Shown here in pieces: positions 17,647 through 29,852 of a stretch of DNA of 64,000 nt (position 1 is the stretch's first letter; each line of letters opens with the position of its first letter). The stretch lies in the NCBI RefSeq assembly GCF_004524775.2, contig NZ_CP119081.1:248001-312000 (forward strand), in the 5' to 3' direction. The notes beneath the pieces are model-generated. The model did not search any database. It was given only the letters and a program-made list of their open reading frames with translations, and had not been told where the DNA came from. A program made the translations under genes and the position numbers. This DNA comes from Helcococcus ovis. Lineage in GTDB: Bacteria > Bacillota > Clostridia > Tissierellales > Peptoniphilaceae.

Positions 17647-18978
17647 ATGGAATCAAATTACGCACCAAGTGATATAAAGACAGAAAAAGCCATTTTAGGG
17701 CTTGTAATAGTTCATAATGATTTGGTGAATTTATTATTAGAAAAAATTAAGAGAGACGATTTTTATGACCTAAGAAATTCTGTAATTTACGATGCCATAT
17801 CTGAATTAAGTTTTGAAAATTCTCCAATAGACTTTAATATGATAAATGATAAGTTAAGTTCTAAAGGGACACTTGCAGATGTTGGAGATGAAACATATGT
17901 TATGACCTTACTTGATAGCACATATTATAGGGCTAATTATGATTCATATTTAAATATTGTAAAAGAAAAGTCTATGCTTAGAAAATTGTTAACATTTGGA
18001 GATGATGTAATTAATAAAGTTCATACAACTAAAAATTCATCAGAAGAACTAATAGGGGAATTTTCAGAAAAACTGTTTAAGTTAAGTAGTTTTGATAATA
18101 ATGAAGGACTTGTAAAACTTGAACATACAATGGAAGAAGCATTTAATCATATATTAGAAATGTCTCAAAATGATGGTGATATCACAGGAGTTACTACAGG
18201 ATTTAGAGATTTAAATAGACAATTATCAGGCTTACAAAATTCCGATATGATATTATTAGCTGCAAGACCATCTGTAGGAAAGACGGCCTTAGGAATTCAT
18301 ATGGCACTTAATGCAGCTTTAGCAGGAAAAAAAGTGGCGGTATTTTCACTTGAAATGAGTAGAAGACAAATATTTCAAAGAATTTTATCAATTATAACAA
18401 ATGTTGAATTGCAACACATAATTTCAGGTAAAATTCCGGAAGAGGATTGGCAATTATTATATGAAAAATCAAATATAATACCAAGTATTGATATGTACGT
18501 TGATGACACTGCAAGCATATCATTAACAGAACTTAGGGCAAAATCAAAACGTATGAAACAAGAACATGGTATTGACTTGATACTTATAGACTACCTTCAA
18601 CTAATGACTACAGATATAGGTAGAAATGAAAATAGACAACAGGAAATTTCAAATATTTCAAGAGGATTAAAGGCGTTAGCTAAAGAATTAAATATCCCGG
18701 TATTAGCTCTTTCACAATTATCAAGAAAATCTGAAGAAAGAACTAATAAACGACCTATGTTATCAGATTTAAGAGAGTCTGGGGCTATCGAGCAAGATGC
18801 TGACGTTGTAATGATGCTATATCGTGATGATTATTATAATGAAGATTCTGAAGAGCAAAATACAATTGAAGTAATAATAGGAAAACATAGAAATGGTCCT
18901 ACTGGTACCGTTAAATTATACTTTAAGAAAGAAAATACTAAGTTTTATGACTTTGAGCATATGCAAGAAAATGAATAA
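17647..18978 (+). CDS. dnaB: Replicative DNA helicase DnaB (Bacillus DnaC)
   Basis: This hexameric helicase unwinds DNA at the fork. The N-terminal DnaB domain (about 1-110) has the typical KTEKAILGLVI start. The RecA-like domain holds Walker A ARPSVGKTALG at about 206-216, Walker B LILIDYLQLM near 315 and later SQLSRKSEERTNKRPMLSDL with the arginine-finger region. The 443-residue length is normal and no intein is present. The dnaD- and dnaI-type genes nearby would supply the loader. Confidence 0.96.
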   Translation: MESNYAPSDIKTEKAILGLVIVHNDLVNLLLEKIKRDDFYDLRNSVIYDAISELSFENSPIDFNMINDKLSSKGTLADVGDETYVMTLLDSTYYRANYDSYLNIVKEKSMLRKLLTFGDDVINKVHTTKNSSEELIGEFSEKLFKLSSFDNNEGLVKLEHTMEEAFNHILEMSQNDGDITGVTTGFRDLNRQLSGLQNSDMILLAARPSVGKTALGIHMALNAALAGKKVAVFSLEMSRRQIFQRILSIITNVELQHIISGKIPEEDWQLLYEKSNIIPSIDMYVDDTASISLTELRAKSKRMKQEHGIDLILIDYLQLMTTDIGRNENRQQEISNISRGLKALAKELNIPVLALSQLSRKSEERTNKRPMLSDLRESGAIEQDADVVMMLYRDDYYNEDSEEQNTIEVIIGKHRNGPTGTVKLYFKKENTKFYDFEHMQENE

Positions 18979-19549
18979 GGAATATTATTTAAGACCATTA
19001 AAAAAAGAAGATGGCATATTATTAAGACAATGGACAGATCATGATGATCCGCTTTTTGTTGGATATAATTATAGTGATTTATCTGATAAAGAATTGGATA
19101 TTTGGTTTAAGATGAAACAAGGCAGAAACAATGCATTATATTTTTCAATATTTAATATTGAAGGCAAATTAATAGGCTATATTGGGATAAAGGAAATAAA
19201 TAAAGTATTAAAAATAGCTAAATTAGGTATCGTTTTAGATTCTAAGTTTATGTCTAAAGGTATAGGTTCTAAAGTGCTTCAGCAATTTTTAAATTTTTAT
19301 TTTGAAAAATTAAAAATGAGAAGATTAGATTTAGAAGTAAATGCATGGAATACAAGGGCTATAAATTTATATAAAAAGTTTAATTTCAAGATGCATTCCT
19401 CAGAATATATAAAATTTGAAAATCAAGTTATTGATATTGAAGAAGAAAAATATGAAGGTTATTTTGAAAGAAAAAATGGAATTATATTTACTAAAATATA
19501 TGAAATGAGATTGAAAAGGCAGGAGTATTTAGATGAGATTAGAGATTGA
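18971..19549 (+). CDS. GNAT family N-acetyltransferase
   Basis: An acetyl-CoA-dependent acetyltransferase of the RimJ/RimL type, about 192 residues. The acetyl-CoA-binding part is visible as VLDSKFMSKGIGSKVLQQFL and the C-terminal LEVNAWNTRAINLYKKFNF is characteristic. I chose the ATG at 18971, overlapping the dnaB stop by 8 nt, because it begins the typical YYLRPLKKEDG; the frame stays open upstream inside dnaB. Its substrate is unknown. It is the only non-replication gene between dnaB and dnaD. Confidence 0.83.
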   Translation: MNKEYYLRPLKKEDGILLRQWTDHDDPLFVGYNYSDLSDKELDIWFKMKQGRNNALYFSIFNIEGKLIGYIGIKEINKVLKIAKLGIVLDSKFMSKGIGSKVLQQFLNFYFEKLKMRRLDLEVNAWNTRAINLYKKFNFKMHSSEYIKFENQVIDIEEEKYEGYFERKNGIIFTKIYEMRLKRQEYLDEIRD

Positions 19550-20363
19550 GCAAAATATTATCGACTTAGGTACTACACCAATTGAAAATATGTTTATAAA
19601 TACTTATTTGTCTTTTGCAAATGATGTACAAATAAAAGTGTATTTATACGCATTATCTGTTGCGTATTGTGAAAAACAGGAAATTTCAAATGCTAATATT
19701 GCAGTAGAAATGAAACTTACAGAGGGACAAGTAGTAGATGCTTGGCAATATTGGATTGACCAAGGATTGGTAGAACAAAGTGGAGACAAGTATATATTTA
19801 AGTCTGTTCGAACCCAATATTTACAGTCAATGTATGGAACAAATGACCATAAGGGGAATTCATTTTCCAAGAGCCCATTTGAAAAAGAACAAATGCAAAA
19901 AGAAGAGATTTACAATAATTCCCCTGAATCTATTGAAAGTAGAGAACTTATTGAAAATATAGAAGAATTTATATCTCAAGGACAAGATATACCTAGAAAA
20001 TTGAATCCTAGAGAAATTAAGAAAGTACTAGGAACAATGAATGATTTTGGAGTAAGCTGCGATTTCATATCATATGCGTATATGATGGCATCTAATATTC
20101 GGGGTGTAAAAGCAGTAGATCAAATAATGGCAACAATCAGAAATTGGATGATTGATGGTGCTACAAATATAGAAAAGCTTGAAAAATATCTTGAACAAAA
20201 AGAAAATAAAGAAAAAGAAAATAAAGCTGAAATCAAAAATAATAAATCTCAAGCTAAAAAGGTTTCACTTGCAGATAAAGATGACAGGATGAGCAAAGAA
20301 GAGAGACTAAAATTTGTTCAAGAAAAAATGAAAAAGAAACTTCCAACTAGAAGAAGGAAATAA
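19533..20363 (+). CDS. dnaD: DnaD-like primosome protein
   Basis: A replication-initiation protein that bridges DnaA and the helicase loader in Firmicutes. The N-terminal winged-helix part (about 1-90) includes a segment like ISNANIAVEMKLTEGQVVDA. The C-terminal DnaD/DnaB_2 domain (about 155-225) ends with the family signature IRNWMIDGATNIEKLEKYLEQ. A lysine-rich tail completes the 276 residues. The start overlaps the GNAT gene by 17 nt behind GGCAGGAG. Its position between dnaB and dnaI supports the role. Confidence 0.85.
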   Translation: MRLEIEQNIIDLGTTPIENMFINTYLSFANDVQIKVYLYALSVAYCEKQEISNANIAVEMKLTEGQVVDAWQYWIDQGLVEQSGDKYIFKSVRTQYLQSMYGTNDHKGNSFSKSPFEKEQMQKEEIYNNSPESIESRELIENIEEFISQGQDIPRKLNPREIKKVLGTMNDFGVSCDFISYAYMMASNIRGVKAVDQIMATIRNWMIDGATNIEKLEKYLEQKENKEKENKAEIKNNKSQAKKVSLADKDDRMSKEERLKFVQEKMKKKLPTRRRK

Positions 20364-20365
20364 CT

Positions 20366-21312
20366 ATGAAAACAGTTCAAGAAATATTAGAAGATAGAAG
20401 AAGGCAAAATGAAATTAATTTGGAAAATAGAATTAATGAAATTAAACAAAAAGTGCCTAGAATTATTGAAATTTCAAATGAAATAAAAATAAAAAATATC
20501 GAAAGAATAAATAATTTAATTTCAAAAAAATCATGTGAAGATATTTCTATAGAAATTTCAAAATTAATTTCTGAGAAAAAGCATTTAATGAAAGAAAATA
20601 ATATTCCTGAAGATTATTTAGATATGAAATACCATTGTGAAATTTGTCATGATACAGGAATTGACGGGACTCATACTTGTGAGTGTAGAAAAAAACTAGA
20701 AATTCAGAAGTTATATAAAGATAGTGAAATTGAAGAGATTATAAAAGAAGAAAATTTTCAAAATTTTAATTTGGAACTGTTTAGAAAAGATCGACAAATT
20801 AATGAAAATCTAAGTCCATATGAAAATATGAAAGATTTAAGAGAACAGTTTTATGATTATGCAATTAATTTTAGCAGAGATTCTGTAAATTTGTTTTTAT
20901 TTGGACCTGTTGGCACAGGTAAAACCTTTATGATTAATAGTATTGCAAAAGAAGTGTTAGATAGAAACTTTTCAGTAGTGTATCTTTCGGAATCAGATCT
21001 TGTTAATTTAATTTTAGAATATAAATTTGCATTTTCAAATCAAAAATCAGATCTTTTGCCAAGAATAAATTCAATATATAATTGTGATTTACTCATAATT
21101 GATGATTTAGGTTCAAATAATATTAATGATAATACAAAATCAGCGGTTTTTGAGGTTTTAAATAAAAGAATTGTAAAAAAACTTCCGGTAATAATATCAT
21201 CTAATTTGGACACGGAAGATGTTAGGTCTGAATATGACACGAGAATTTATTCACGTATTGTGGGAGAATTTTATCAAAAATATTTTTACGGAAATGATGT
21301 AAGGATAAAACA

Positions 21313-21316
<4 letters not shown>
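20366..21316 (+). CDS. dnaI: DnaI/DnaC-type helicase loader ATPase
   Basis: An AAA+ protein that would load the DnaB helicase. The N-terminal helicase-binding half contains a zinc-type motif: CEICHDTGIDGTHTCEC, near residue 90. The C-terminal ATPase has Walker A FGPVGTGKT (about 185-193), Walker B LLIIDDLGS (about 245-253) and a sensor segment LPVIISSNLD. The 316-residue length suits DnaI. It is 2 nt after dnaD and overlaps the next gene by 4 nt. Confidence 0.88.
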
Positions 21317-23230
<1,914 letters not shown>

Positions 23231-23238
23231 GAAATAAT

Positions 23239-24309
23239 ATGTATAATGATAAAATAGTGCTTACTGGAGGGGGGACAACAGGACACGTTTCAGTAAATTT
23301 AGCACTTATACCGTTATTAAAAAAAGAAGGGTGGGATATTTACTATATCGGATCTAGAAATGGGATCGAAAGAGATTTAATAAAAGATATTGAAGGGGTA
23401 AAGTATATTCCAATTTCCACGGGAAAATTAAGAAGATTTTTATCGTTTAAAAATTTTTTAGATGTTTTTAAGGTTATGTGGGGAATATTACAATCTATAG
23501 TTATAATATTTAAGATTAAACCATCTGTAATTTTTTCAAAGGGAGGATTTGTTTCTGTGCCTGTTATTGTTGGAGGATGGGTTAATAGAGTACCTTCAAT
23601 TGCTCATGAATCAGATTTAACACCTGGATTAGCAAATAAATTAGTTCAACCATTTGTAAAAACTATATTTACTACATTTCCGGAAACTGAAAAATATATA
23701 AAGTCTGGAAAAGGAAAATTTTTAGGACCTGTAATTAGAGATGGACTAAAAAATGGAAATAAAGTTTTAGCTAAAAAGAGGTTAAATATTAATAATGATA
23801 AGCCAACATTATTAGCCATGGGGGGATCTTTAGGTGCTGAATTTATAAATAAAACAATTGTAGATAACCTAGATTATCTAACATCAAAATATAATGTTAT
23901 CCATGCAACAGGAAAAGATGGATATAATCCATCAATTCAACATGAAGGGTATTATCAATTTGAATATATTAAAGAAAATTTAAAAGATATATTTGATTTA
24001 TCGGATATTGTTATTTCAAGATCTGGTTCAAATGCAATTTTTGAATTTTTATACTATCAAATTCCTATGATTTTGATTCCTCTACCAATGACTCAATCAA
24101 GAGGAGACCAGATTGATAACGCCAAATCATTTGAAAAAAATGGATTTGCTAAAATGATTTTGGAAGAAGATTCAACTAGTGAGAAATTATTAAATTTAAT
24201 TGACGAAACATATACAAATAGAATAGAATATATTTTTAATATGAAAAATTTTAAATTTGATGATAATGTATTGAAAATATATGATAAATTAAAAGAATTA
24301 AAAAAATAA
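23239..24309 (+). CDS. murG: UDP-GlcNAc:undecaprenyl-PP-MurNAc-pentapeptide GlcNAc transferase
   Basis: The membrane-associated glycosyltransferase that makes lipid II. The N-terminal glycine loop [17 protein letters not shown] is at about 8-24, followed by the second loop [15 protein letters not shown] near 97-111. The C-terminal donor-binding domain has [11 protein letters not shown] and, near 272, [11 protein letters not shown] and [12 protein letters not shown]. Length 356 is normal. It is the last clear housekeeping gene before the surface-polymer genes and is only 19 nt from the next start. Confidence 0.95.
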   Translation: MYNDKIVLTGGGTTGHVSVNLALIPLLKKEGWDIYYIGSRNGIERDLIKDIEGVKYIPISTGKLRRFLSFKNFLDVFKVMWGILQSIVIIFKIKPSVIFSKGGFVSVPVIVGGWVNRVPSIAHESDLTPGLANKLVQPFVKTIFTTFPETEKYIKSGKGKFLGPVIRDGLKNGNKVLAKKRLNINNDKPTLLAMGGSLGAEFINKTIVDNLDYLTSKYNVIHATGKDGYNPSIQHEGYYQFEYIKENLKDIFDLSDIVISRSGSNAIFEFLYYQIPMILIPLPMTQSRGDQIDNAKSFEKNGFAKMILEEDSTSEKLLNLIDETYTNRIEYIFNMKNFKFDDNVLKIYDKLKELKK

Positions 24310-24328
24310 AATTATGGAAGGAAAAATT

Positions 24329-25402
24329 ATGATTAACTTTACAGTTGGTCCAGTCCAATCTTCGAAGGCTGTTAGAAAGATTGGTGCTGAACAAGTGCCT
24401 TATTTCAGAACTCAAGAATTTTCAGATGTAATGTTAGAAAATGAAAGATTAATAAAGGAATTTGCAAATGCAAGTGATGACTCCAAGGTGGTATTTTTAA
24501 CAGGATCAGGAACTGCATCAATGGAAGCTACAGTAATGAATACTTTATCGAAAGAAGATAAAGTTTTAATAGTAAATGGTGGTAGTTTTGGACAGAGATT
24601 TGTAGATATATGTCAAATACATGAAATACCTCATGATATTATTAAATTAGAAGCGGGAAAAGCCTTAAAACAAAAACATTTGGAAAAATATGAAAATGCC
24701 GGTATTACAGCATTTTTAGTTAATGTACATGAAACTTCAACAGGTGTTCATTATGATATGGAATTAATTAGTGAATTTTGTAAGAGAAATAATATATTTT
24801 TAATTGTTGATGCAATAAGTTCATTTTTAGCTGATAATTTTGAAATGTCAAAATGGAATGTTGATGTTATGATTACGGGTTCCCAAAAAGCATTGGCGTG
24901 CCCTCCGGGAATTTCAATTATTCTTCTATCACAAAGAGCTGTAGATAGAGTAAATGATTCAAAAGTTAAAACATTATATTTTAATCTGAAATCAGCTTTA
25001 GAAAATGCAAAAAGGGGTCAAACTCCATTTACGCCAGCAGTAGGTATACTTTTACAAATTAATCAAAGGTTGAAAGAAATTGAACAATCTGGTGGACAAG
25101 TTTCTGAACAAGAAAAAATTGAAAAGCAAGCAAGAGATTTTAGGGATAGAATTAAAGATTTCCCATTTGAAATAGTATCAGAGTCTTTATCTAATGCAGT
25201 TACTCCTTTAAGAGCATTGACAGCTTCAGCATATGACATTTTTTTAATTTTAAAGGATGAATACGGCATATGGGTAACTCCAAATGGAGGAGAATTAAGA
25301 GAAAAAGTATTTAGAGTTGGACATATTGGAGAATTAACAGTAGATGATAATACTAAGCTTATAGAAGCTTTTGAAGATTTAAAAGCTAGAAACATTATTT
25401 AG
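24329..25402 (+). CDS. Class V aminotransferase (PLP-dependent)
   Basis: A fold-type I PLP enzyme related to alanine-glyoxylate and 2-aminoethylphosphonate-pyruvate aminotransferases. The FTVGPVQ N-terminus, the [13 protein letters not shown] cofactor segment near 65 and the PLP lysine in [12 protein letters not shown] near 190 are visible. Start chosen at 24329 behind GGAAGG; a slightly earlier ATG lies inside that site. It is followed at 6 nt by a cytidylyltransferase fusion, so its product is probably an amino-alcohol or related unit that is activated with CTP for a surface polymer. The real substrate cannot be read from sequence. Confidence 0.8.
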   Translation: MINFTVGPVQSSKAVRKIGAEQVPYFRTQEFSDVMLENERLIKEFANASDDSKVVFLTGSGTASMEATVMNTLSKEDKVLIVNGGSFGQRFVDICQIHEIPHDIIKLEAGKALKQKHLEKYENAGITAFLVNVHETSTGVHYDMELISEFCKRNNIFLIVDAISSFLADNFEMSKWNVDVMITGSQKALACPPGISIILLSQRAVDRVNDSKVKTLYFNLKSALENAKRGQTPFTPAVGILLQINQRLKEIEQSGGQVSEQEKIEKQARDFRDRIKDFPFEIVSESLSNAVTPLRALTASAYDIFLILKDEYGIWVTPNGGELREKVFRVGHIGELTVDDNTKLIEAFEDLKARNII

Positions 25403-25408
25403 GGGAAT

Positions 25409-26752
25409 ATGATGAAAAAGGTTATAACTTATGGAACATACGATTTGCTTCATTATGGACATATAAGATTATTAGAAAGAGCAAAGGCTTTAGGAGATTA
25501 TTTGATTGTAGGTGTTACAGCTGATAATTTTGATATGACTAGAGGTAAAATCAATGTTCAACAATCTCTAATTGAAAGAATAGAATCTGTTAGAGAAACT
25601 GGTATAGCTGATGAAATTATTGTTGAAGAATATGAAGGACAAAAAATAGATGATATCATAAAATATGACGTCGATATATTTACTGTTGGTTCAGATTGGA
25701 AGGGATATTTTGATTATTTAAATGAATATTGTGAAGTTGTTTATTTAGATAGAACACAAGGTATTTCAAGTTCTGAATTAAGAACTGAAACAAGAAAAAT
25801 TAGATTGGGAATTGTTGGAGATTCTTTATTCTTAAATAAGATAGAAACGGAGAGTAAATTTGTAAATGGGATAGAAGTAAATTCCATATTTACAAAAAAT
25901 ATTGATAATCTATCAGATGATATAAAAAGGTTACCTTATATAATTAGTGAAAATTATGATGAATTTTTAAATAATGTTGATGCAGTATATATAAGATCTA
26001 AACCTGAATTTCATTATAAACATATAAAAGATGCTATATTGGCTAAAAAATCTGTTTTATGCGAGTCGCCAATGACATTGAAAATTGATGAGTGGGAAGA
26101 ATTAAACAGTTTAGCAAATGAAAATAAAGTTGTATTGATGAACTCCATTAAGACAGCATACTCCACAGCATATTCGAGATTACTACTTTTATTAAAAGGT
26201 GGTAAAATTGGAAAAATAATGTCAGTTGATTCAAATTGTACAAGACTTGAGGATGTTTTTGATTTTGATTATTATAATAAAAACTGGAATAATATTTATG
26301 AATGGGGGCCAACAGCTTTATTGCCAATATTTCAGATATTAGGTACAAACTATAAATCAAAAAATATGATAGCTCATTACATAGATAAAGAAAATAAATT
26401 TGATGATTTTGTAAAAATTGATTTTATTTATGACAATGCAGTAGCATCTATGAAAATAGGCTCCGGAGTTAAGACAGAAGGATATTTAGTTATATCAGGG
26501 ACAAAAGGATATGCTTATGTACCGGCACCATGGTGGAAAACAGATTATTTTGAATTAAGATATGAAAAAATTGAAGAAAATAAGAGATATTTTTATCAGT
26601 TAGATGGAGAAGGAATCAGATATGCATTAGTTGCATTTGTTAAATCCATAGAGTCTGGGCGTGTATTATCTAAAATTACACCAGATGTTTCTAAAGGAAT
26701 TATTAAGTGTATGGAAGAATTCTCAGATTCTAGAAATGTAATTAAAATTTGA
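25409..26752 (+). CDS. Cytidylyltransferase (TagD-like) fused to Gfo/Idh/MocA oxidoreductase
   Basis: The first 130 residues are a nucleotidyltransferase of the glycerol-3-phosphate cytidylyltransferase type: YGTYDLLHYGHIRLLERAK at the start, then RGKINVQQSLIERIESV and a closing RTQGISSSELR. From about 133 a second, NAD(P)-dependent domain begins (RLGIVGDS), with the Gfo/Idh hallmark SVLCESPMTL (EKP-like) near 215-225 and a C-terminal substrate domain. The fusion should both reduce/oxidise and CTP-activate one small alcohol. Next to a class V aminotransferase and near LicD transferases, which use CDP-activated groups, this suggests a dedicated polymer substituent. Confidence 0.82.
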   Translation: MMKKVITYGTYDLLHYGHIRLLERAKALGDYLIVGVTADNFDMTRGKINVQQSLIERIESVRETGIADEIIVEEYEGQKIDDIIKYDVDIFTVGSDWKGYFDYLNEYCEVVYLDRTQGISSSELRTETRKIRLGIVGDSLFLNKIETESKFVNGIEVNSIFTKNIDNLSDDIKRLPYIISENYDEFLNNVDAVYIRSKPEFHYKHIKDAILAKKSVLCESPMTLKIDEWEELNSLANENKVVLMNSIKTAYSTAYSRLLLLLKGGKIGKIMSVDSNCTRLEDVFDFDYYNKNWNNIYEWGPTALLPIFQILGTNYKSKNMIAHYIDKENKFDDFVKIDFIYDNAVASMKIGSGVKTEGYLVISGTKGYAYVPAPWWKTDYFELRYEKIEENKRYFYQLDGEGIRYALVAFVKSIESGRVLSKITPDVSKGIIKCMEEFSDSRNVIKI

Positions 26753-26771
26753 GAAATTTAAGGAATAATTA

Positions 26772-28304
26772 ATGAGTAGAACAAAAAATGTATTAAGAAA
26801 TAGTGCTTGGGGAATAATATATAGATTAGTTACAATGGTTGGACCATTTTTAATAAAAACTATAATAATTCATCAACTGGGTATCCAATATAATGGACTA
26901 AATGGATTATTTACATCTATTTTAACTGTTTTGAATTTAACTAATTTAGGATTTTCTTCTTCATTAGTTTATATGATGTATAAAGCAGTAGCAGATGATG
27001 ATAAAGAAGCATTATCTGCAATGCTAAATTATTTTAAAAAAGTTCATAGGATAGTGGGAAGTATTATTTTAATTATGGGATTGGCATTATTGCCTTTCTT
27101 AAATTTATTTGTTAAAGGTGAGGTTCCAAGTGATTTAAATCTTCACATATTATTTGTAATATTTTTATTAGAAGTTGTGTTTGATTATATACTATTTTCA
27201 TATAATACTTCTTTATTTACAGCATATCAGAGAGAAGATATTACATTAAAGATTCAAACTGTAAGATATATTTTTCAATATATAATACAAGCTTTAATTT
27301 TAGTGGTGTTTAAAAATTATTATTTATATGCTATATTTTTACCTATAATGGTAATTTTAAATAGCATAGGTTATCAAATAAAAGCTAGAAAAGAATATCC
27401 TGATATTATATGTAGAGGCTTATTGTCTGCAAGAGATAAACAACAAGTTTATCAAAAGGTATTTACCTTATTTGGGCATAACTTGGGAAATACATTTTTA
27501 GTAAGCGTAGATAGTATTATTATTTCGGCTTATTTAGGATTAACATCATTGTCAATTTATAGTAATTATAATTATGTGCAGACTGCTGTAAATGGATTAA
27601 TTCAAGTTTTTTCGGGTGGTAGTTTATCAGCAATAGGAAATAAACTTATAACCGATACAAGAGAATCAAATTATAAATTCTTTTTAATAATGCACTATAT
27701 ATGGTTGGGGCTGGTAGGAATTTCAACAGCGTTTATGTTATGTTTATTTCAACCATTTATAGTAGTTTGGGCAGGACAAAAGTATTTGTTGACAAATTTT
27801 GAAATGTATTTTGTAGTTTTATATTTTTATGCGTGGGTGTTTAGAGTTATGACTTTAACATATAGAAATGCAGCCGGACTATGGACTAAAGATTGGTTAA
27901 AGCCATATATTGGAATGATAATTAATGTTGTAGGCAGTATCTGGATGATACAAGCAACTCAAAGTATAATAGGTGTACTTGTACCGACTATATTTGTTTT
28001 TTTCTTCATATATTTTCCATGGGAAGCGTATGTTGTTATAAAATACAAATTTAATACGAAAGGAATTGAGTTTTTTAGTAAGATTGTTTATTTGATTTTT
28101 GTTACATTAATTGGATGTTTATTATCTTATTATATTTCAATTAATTTATTTTACGTAAATAATTTTAGATCTTTTGTATTGAGATTTTTTATTGTTTTAT
28201 TGGTTTTTCCTATTATTTGGATTTTAACAACATTTAGGATGAGTGAATTTAAGTATATTATACAGAGGATAATGATTTTTGTAAAAAGTAAATTATTAAA
28301 ATAA
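26772..28304 (+). CDS. Polysaccharide flippase (Wzx/MOP family)
   Basis: A membrane protein of 510 residues with about 14 helices, starting with the typical SRTKNVLRNSAWGIIYRLV and GPFLIKTIIIHQLGIQYNGLNGLF. It would move lipid-linked repeat units across the membrane. It follows the cytidylyltransferase fusion by 20 nt and precedes a polymerase by 12 nt. The family is clear from topology and the N-terminal pattern; the substrate is not. Confidence 0.85.
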   Translation: MSRTKNVLRNSAWGIIYRLVTMVGPFLIKTIIIHQLGIQYNGLNGLFTSILTVLNLTNLGFSSSLVYMMYKAVADDDKEALSAMLNYFKKVHRIVGSIILIMGLALLPFLNLFVKGEVPSDLNLHILFVIFLLEVVFDYILFSYNTSLFTAYQREDITLKIQTVRYIFQYIIQALILVVFKNYYLYAIFLPIMVILNSIGYQIKARKEYPDIICRGLLSARDKQQVYQKVFTLFGHNLGNTFLVSVDSIIISAYLGLTSLSIYSNYNYVQTAVNGLIQVFSGGSLSAIGNKLITDTRESNYKFFLIMHYIWLGLVGISTAFMLCLFQPFIVVWAGQKYLLTNFEMYFVVLYFYAWVFRVMTLTYRNAAGLWTKDWLKPYIGMIINVVGSIWMIQATQSIIGVLVPTIFVFFFIYFPWEAYVVIKYKFNTKGIEFFSKIVYLIFVTLIGCLLSYYISINLFYVNNFRSFVLRFFIVLLVFPIIWILTTFRMSEFKYIIQRIMIFVKSKLLK

Positions 28305-28315
28305 GGAGTTAGTTT

Positions 28316-29758
28316 TTGTTTATGAAATTTATATCAGATTTTTATTTTATGATAGATAGTTTATATTATAAAATTTCGAGTGTGTTTTCAAAGAATAATT
28401 TAAGAAGAATGTCATATTTGGGAGCATTTTTATTATCATTGCAGTTTATATTGAATAATATGAGCTTTTTGTGGTTGTTTACAGAGGGCATAGGTATTTT
28501 AAATAAATCCGTAGGATTTATTTGGGAATTTACGTTTTCAATATTTTTTATATTAATGTTTTTAATTTTATTTAAGGAAAAAAATGAAAAAGTTGAAATA
28601 AAATTAAAAAATTTTAATTTTTGGATAGTGTTACCTTTGACAATTTTTTCTATTTTTTGGACATTGTCTTCATTTACAGCAGGTTTTGGTAGACTTAAAT
28701 TGACACTTATTATTATATTTTTAATTAATCCTGTAATTTTTAGATTAAGTAATCTTAACGAATTTAAAAATATAGTAAATAGATTTATTTATTCAAATAT
28801 GATTTTGGCATTTGTTTATTACTTGTTATCAATTATATGGATGCCATATGCAGGAATAAGATACCATGCATTATCTTTTAATCCAGCAGCTGTTGCTGTA
28901 TTGTCATTAAATTTTATAATTTGTGCATTATACTTAAGTTATATTTCAGATAAGTTTTTAGTTAAATTATATTCGAATTTTATTGTAGGTATTTCTATAG
29001 CCATGATTCTATTGACAGAAACTAGGACGATAATAGTTGTTTTAGCGGTGTTATTATTCTTTTACTATACATATATAATTATGGTTAAAGGTAAAAAACA
29101 AATTTTAAAACAAATAATAAATATTTTATATGTATTATTTATTACGTTAATGTTTGTATTATTTATGAATAAAGTAAATTCAATTGATACATATAGAAGT
29201 AAATCAGATTTTAAAAATAATTTTTATTATAAAGCTATAACTATTCTTAATAAGAAGAAAGTTCCTTTATTTTATAAGGCAGATAAAGAGGAAGAAAAGA
29301 AGACGAATGTTTTTAAATTGTTTGATAGATTTAGCATAGAAGATGAAAAAAAAGAAAAAGAAGATGTTAATGGTATTTTGAGTGGAAGATTAAAAATTTG
29401 GAAAGATTATATAAAAAGACTTGGAGTATTGGGTCAAAGAGAGTTGGATAGAGATTATAAGAGACAAAATAATATTCCGGTTCATGCACATAATATATAC
29501 TTACAGCTATCATATGACGCAGGTATTATTGCAGGATTATCAATACTTATTTTGAGTATATATTTATCGATTAAAACTGTGATAATTTACTTTTCTAGAA
29601 ATGATGATAAATTAGGACTTTTATTGGGATTAACAACAATTTCTTATGTATTGAGAGGATTAGTTGAAGCAAGTTATTCTCCACTTTATTATAATATAGG
29701 ATTTATATTATTAATTGCCATAATGCCTTTTATGGTTAAATTAAATAAGGATAAATAA
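28316..29758 (+). CDS. O-antigen/teichoic-polymer polymerase or ligase (Wzy-like)
   Basis: A 480-residue membrane protein with about 11 helices and a large extracytoplasmic loop (about 290-400). The loop carries GRLKIWKDYIKRL and, further on, the HAHNIYLQLSYDAGI segment typical of O-antigen ligase/polymerase proteins. The TTG at 28316 has AAGGAG at a 7-nt distance and is preferred to the ATG 6 nt later. It ends the long co-directional block; a strong terminator follows. Confidence 0.8.
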   Translation: MFMKFISDFYFMIDSLYYKISSVFSKNNLRRMSYLGAFLLSLQFILNNMSFLWLFTEGIGILNKSVGFIWEFTFSIFFILMFLILFKEKNEKVEIKLKNFNFWIVLPLTIFSIFWTLSSFTAGFGRLKLTLIIIFLINPVIFRLSNLNEFKNIVNRFIYSNMILAFVYYLLSIIWMPYAGIRYHALSFNPAAVAVLSLNFIICALYLSYISDKFLVKLYSNFIVGISIAMILLTETRTIIVVLAVLLFFYYTYIIMVKGKKQILKQIINILYVLFITLMFVLFMNKVNSIDTYRSKSDFKNNFYYKAITILNKKKVPLFYKADKEEEKKTNVFKLFDRFSIEDEKKEKEDVNGILSGRLKIWKDYIKRLGVLGQRELDRDYKRQNNIPVHAHNIYLQLSYDAGIIAGLSILILSIYLSIKTVIIYFSRNDDKLGLLLGLTTISYVLRGLVEASYSPLYYNIGFILLIAIMPFMVKLNKDK

Positions 29759-29852
29759 AAGCGAAACATAATTAAATGAACTGGCCAGAAATTTATGTTT
29801 AAATACAAATTTTTAGCAGGTCAGTTCATTTAAGAGTGTTTCGCTTTTTAAT
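29757..29852. terminator. Bidirectional terminator hairpin between convergent genes
   Basis: Outer arms AAAAGCGAAACA (29757-29768) and TGTTTCGCTTTT (29837-29848), and a second pair TTAAATGAACTGGCC (29772-29786) and GGTCAGTTCATTTAA (29819-29833) with one mismatch, form a long two-part stem. A-runs and T-runs flank it on both strands. The inner arms share GGTCAGTTC with the hairpin at 11178. Confidence 0.85.

Noticed and set aside
18893-18970. Longer N-terminus for the GNAT gene
   Set aside because: It would lie wholly inside dnaB; the ATG at 18971 begins the conserved domain.
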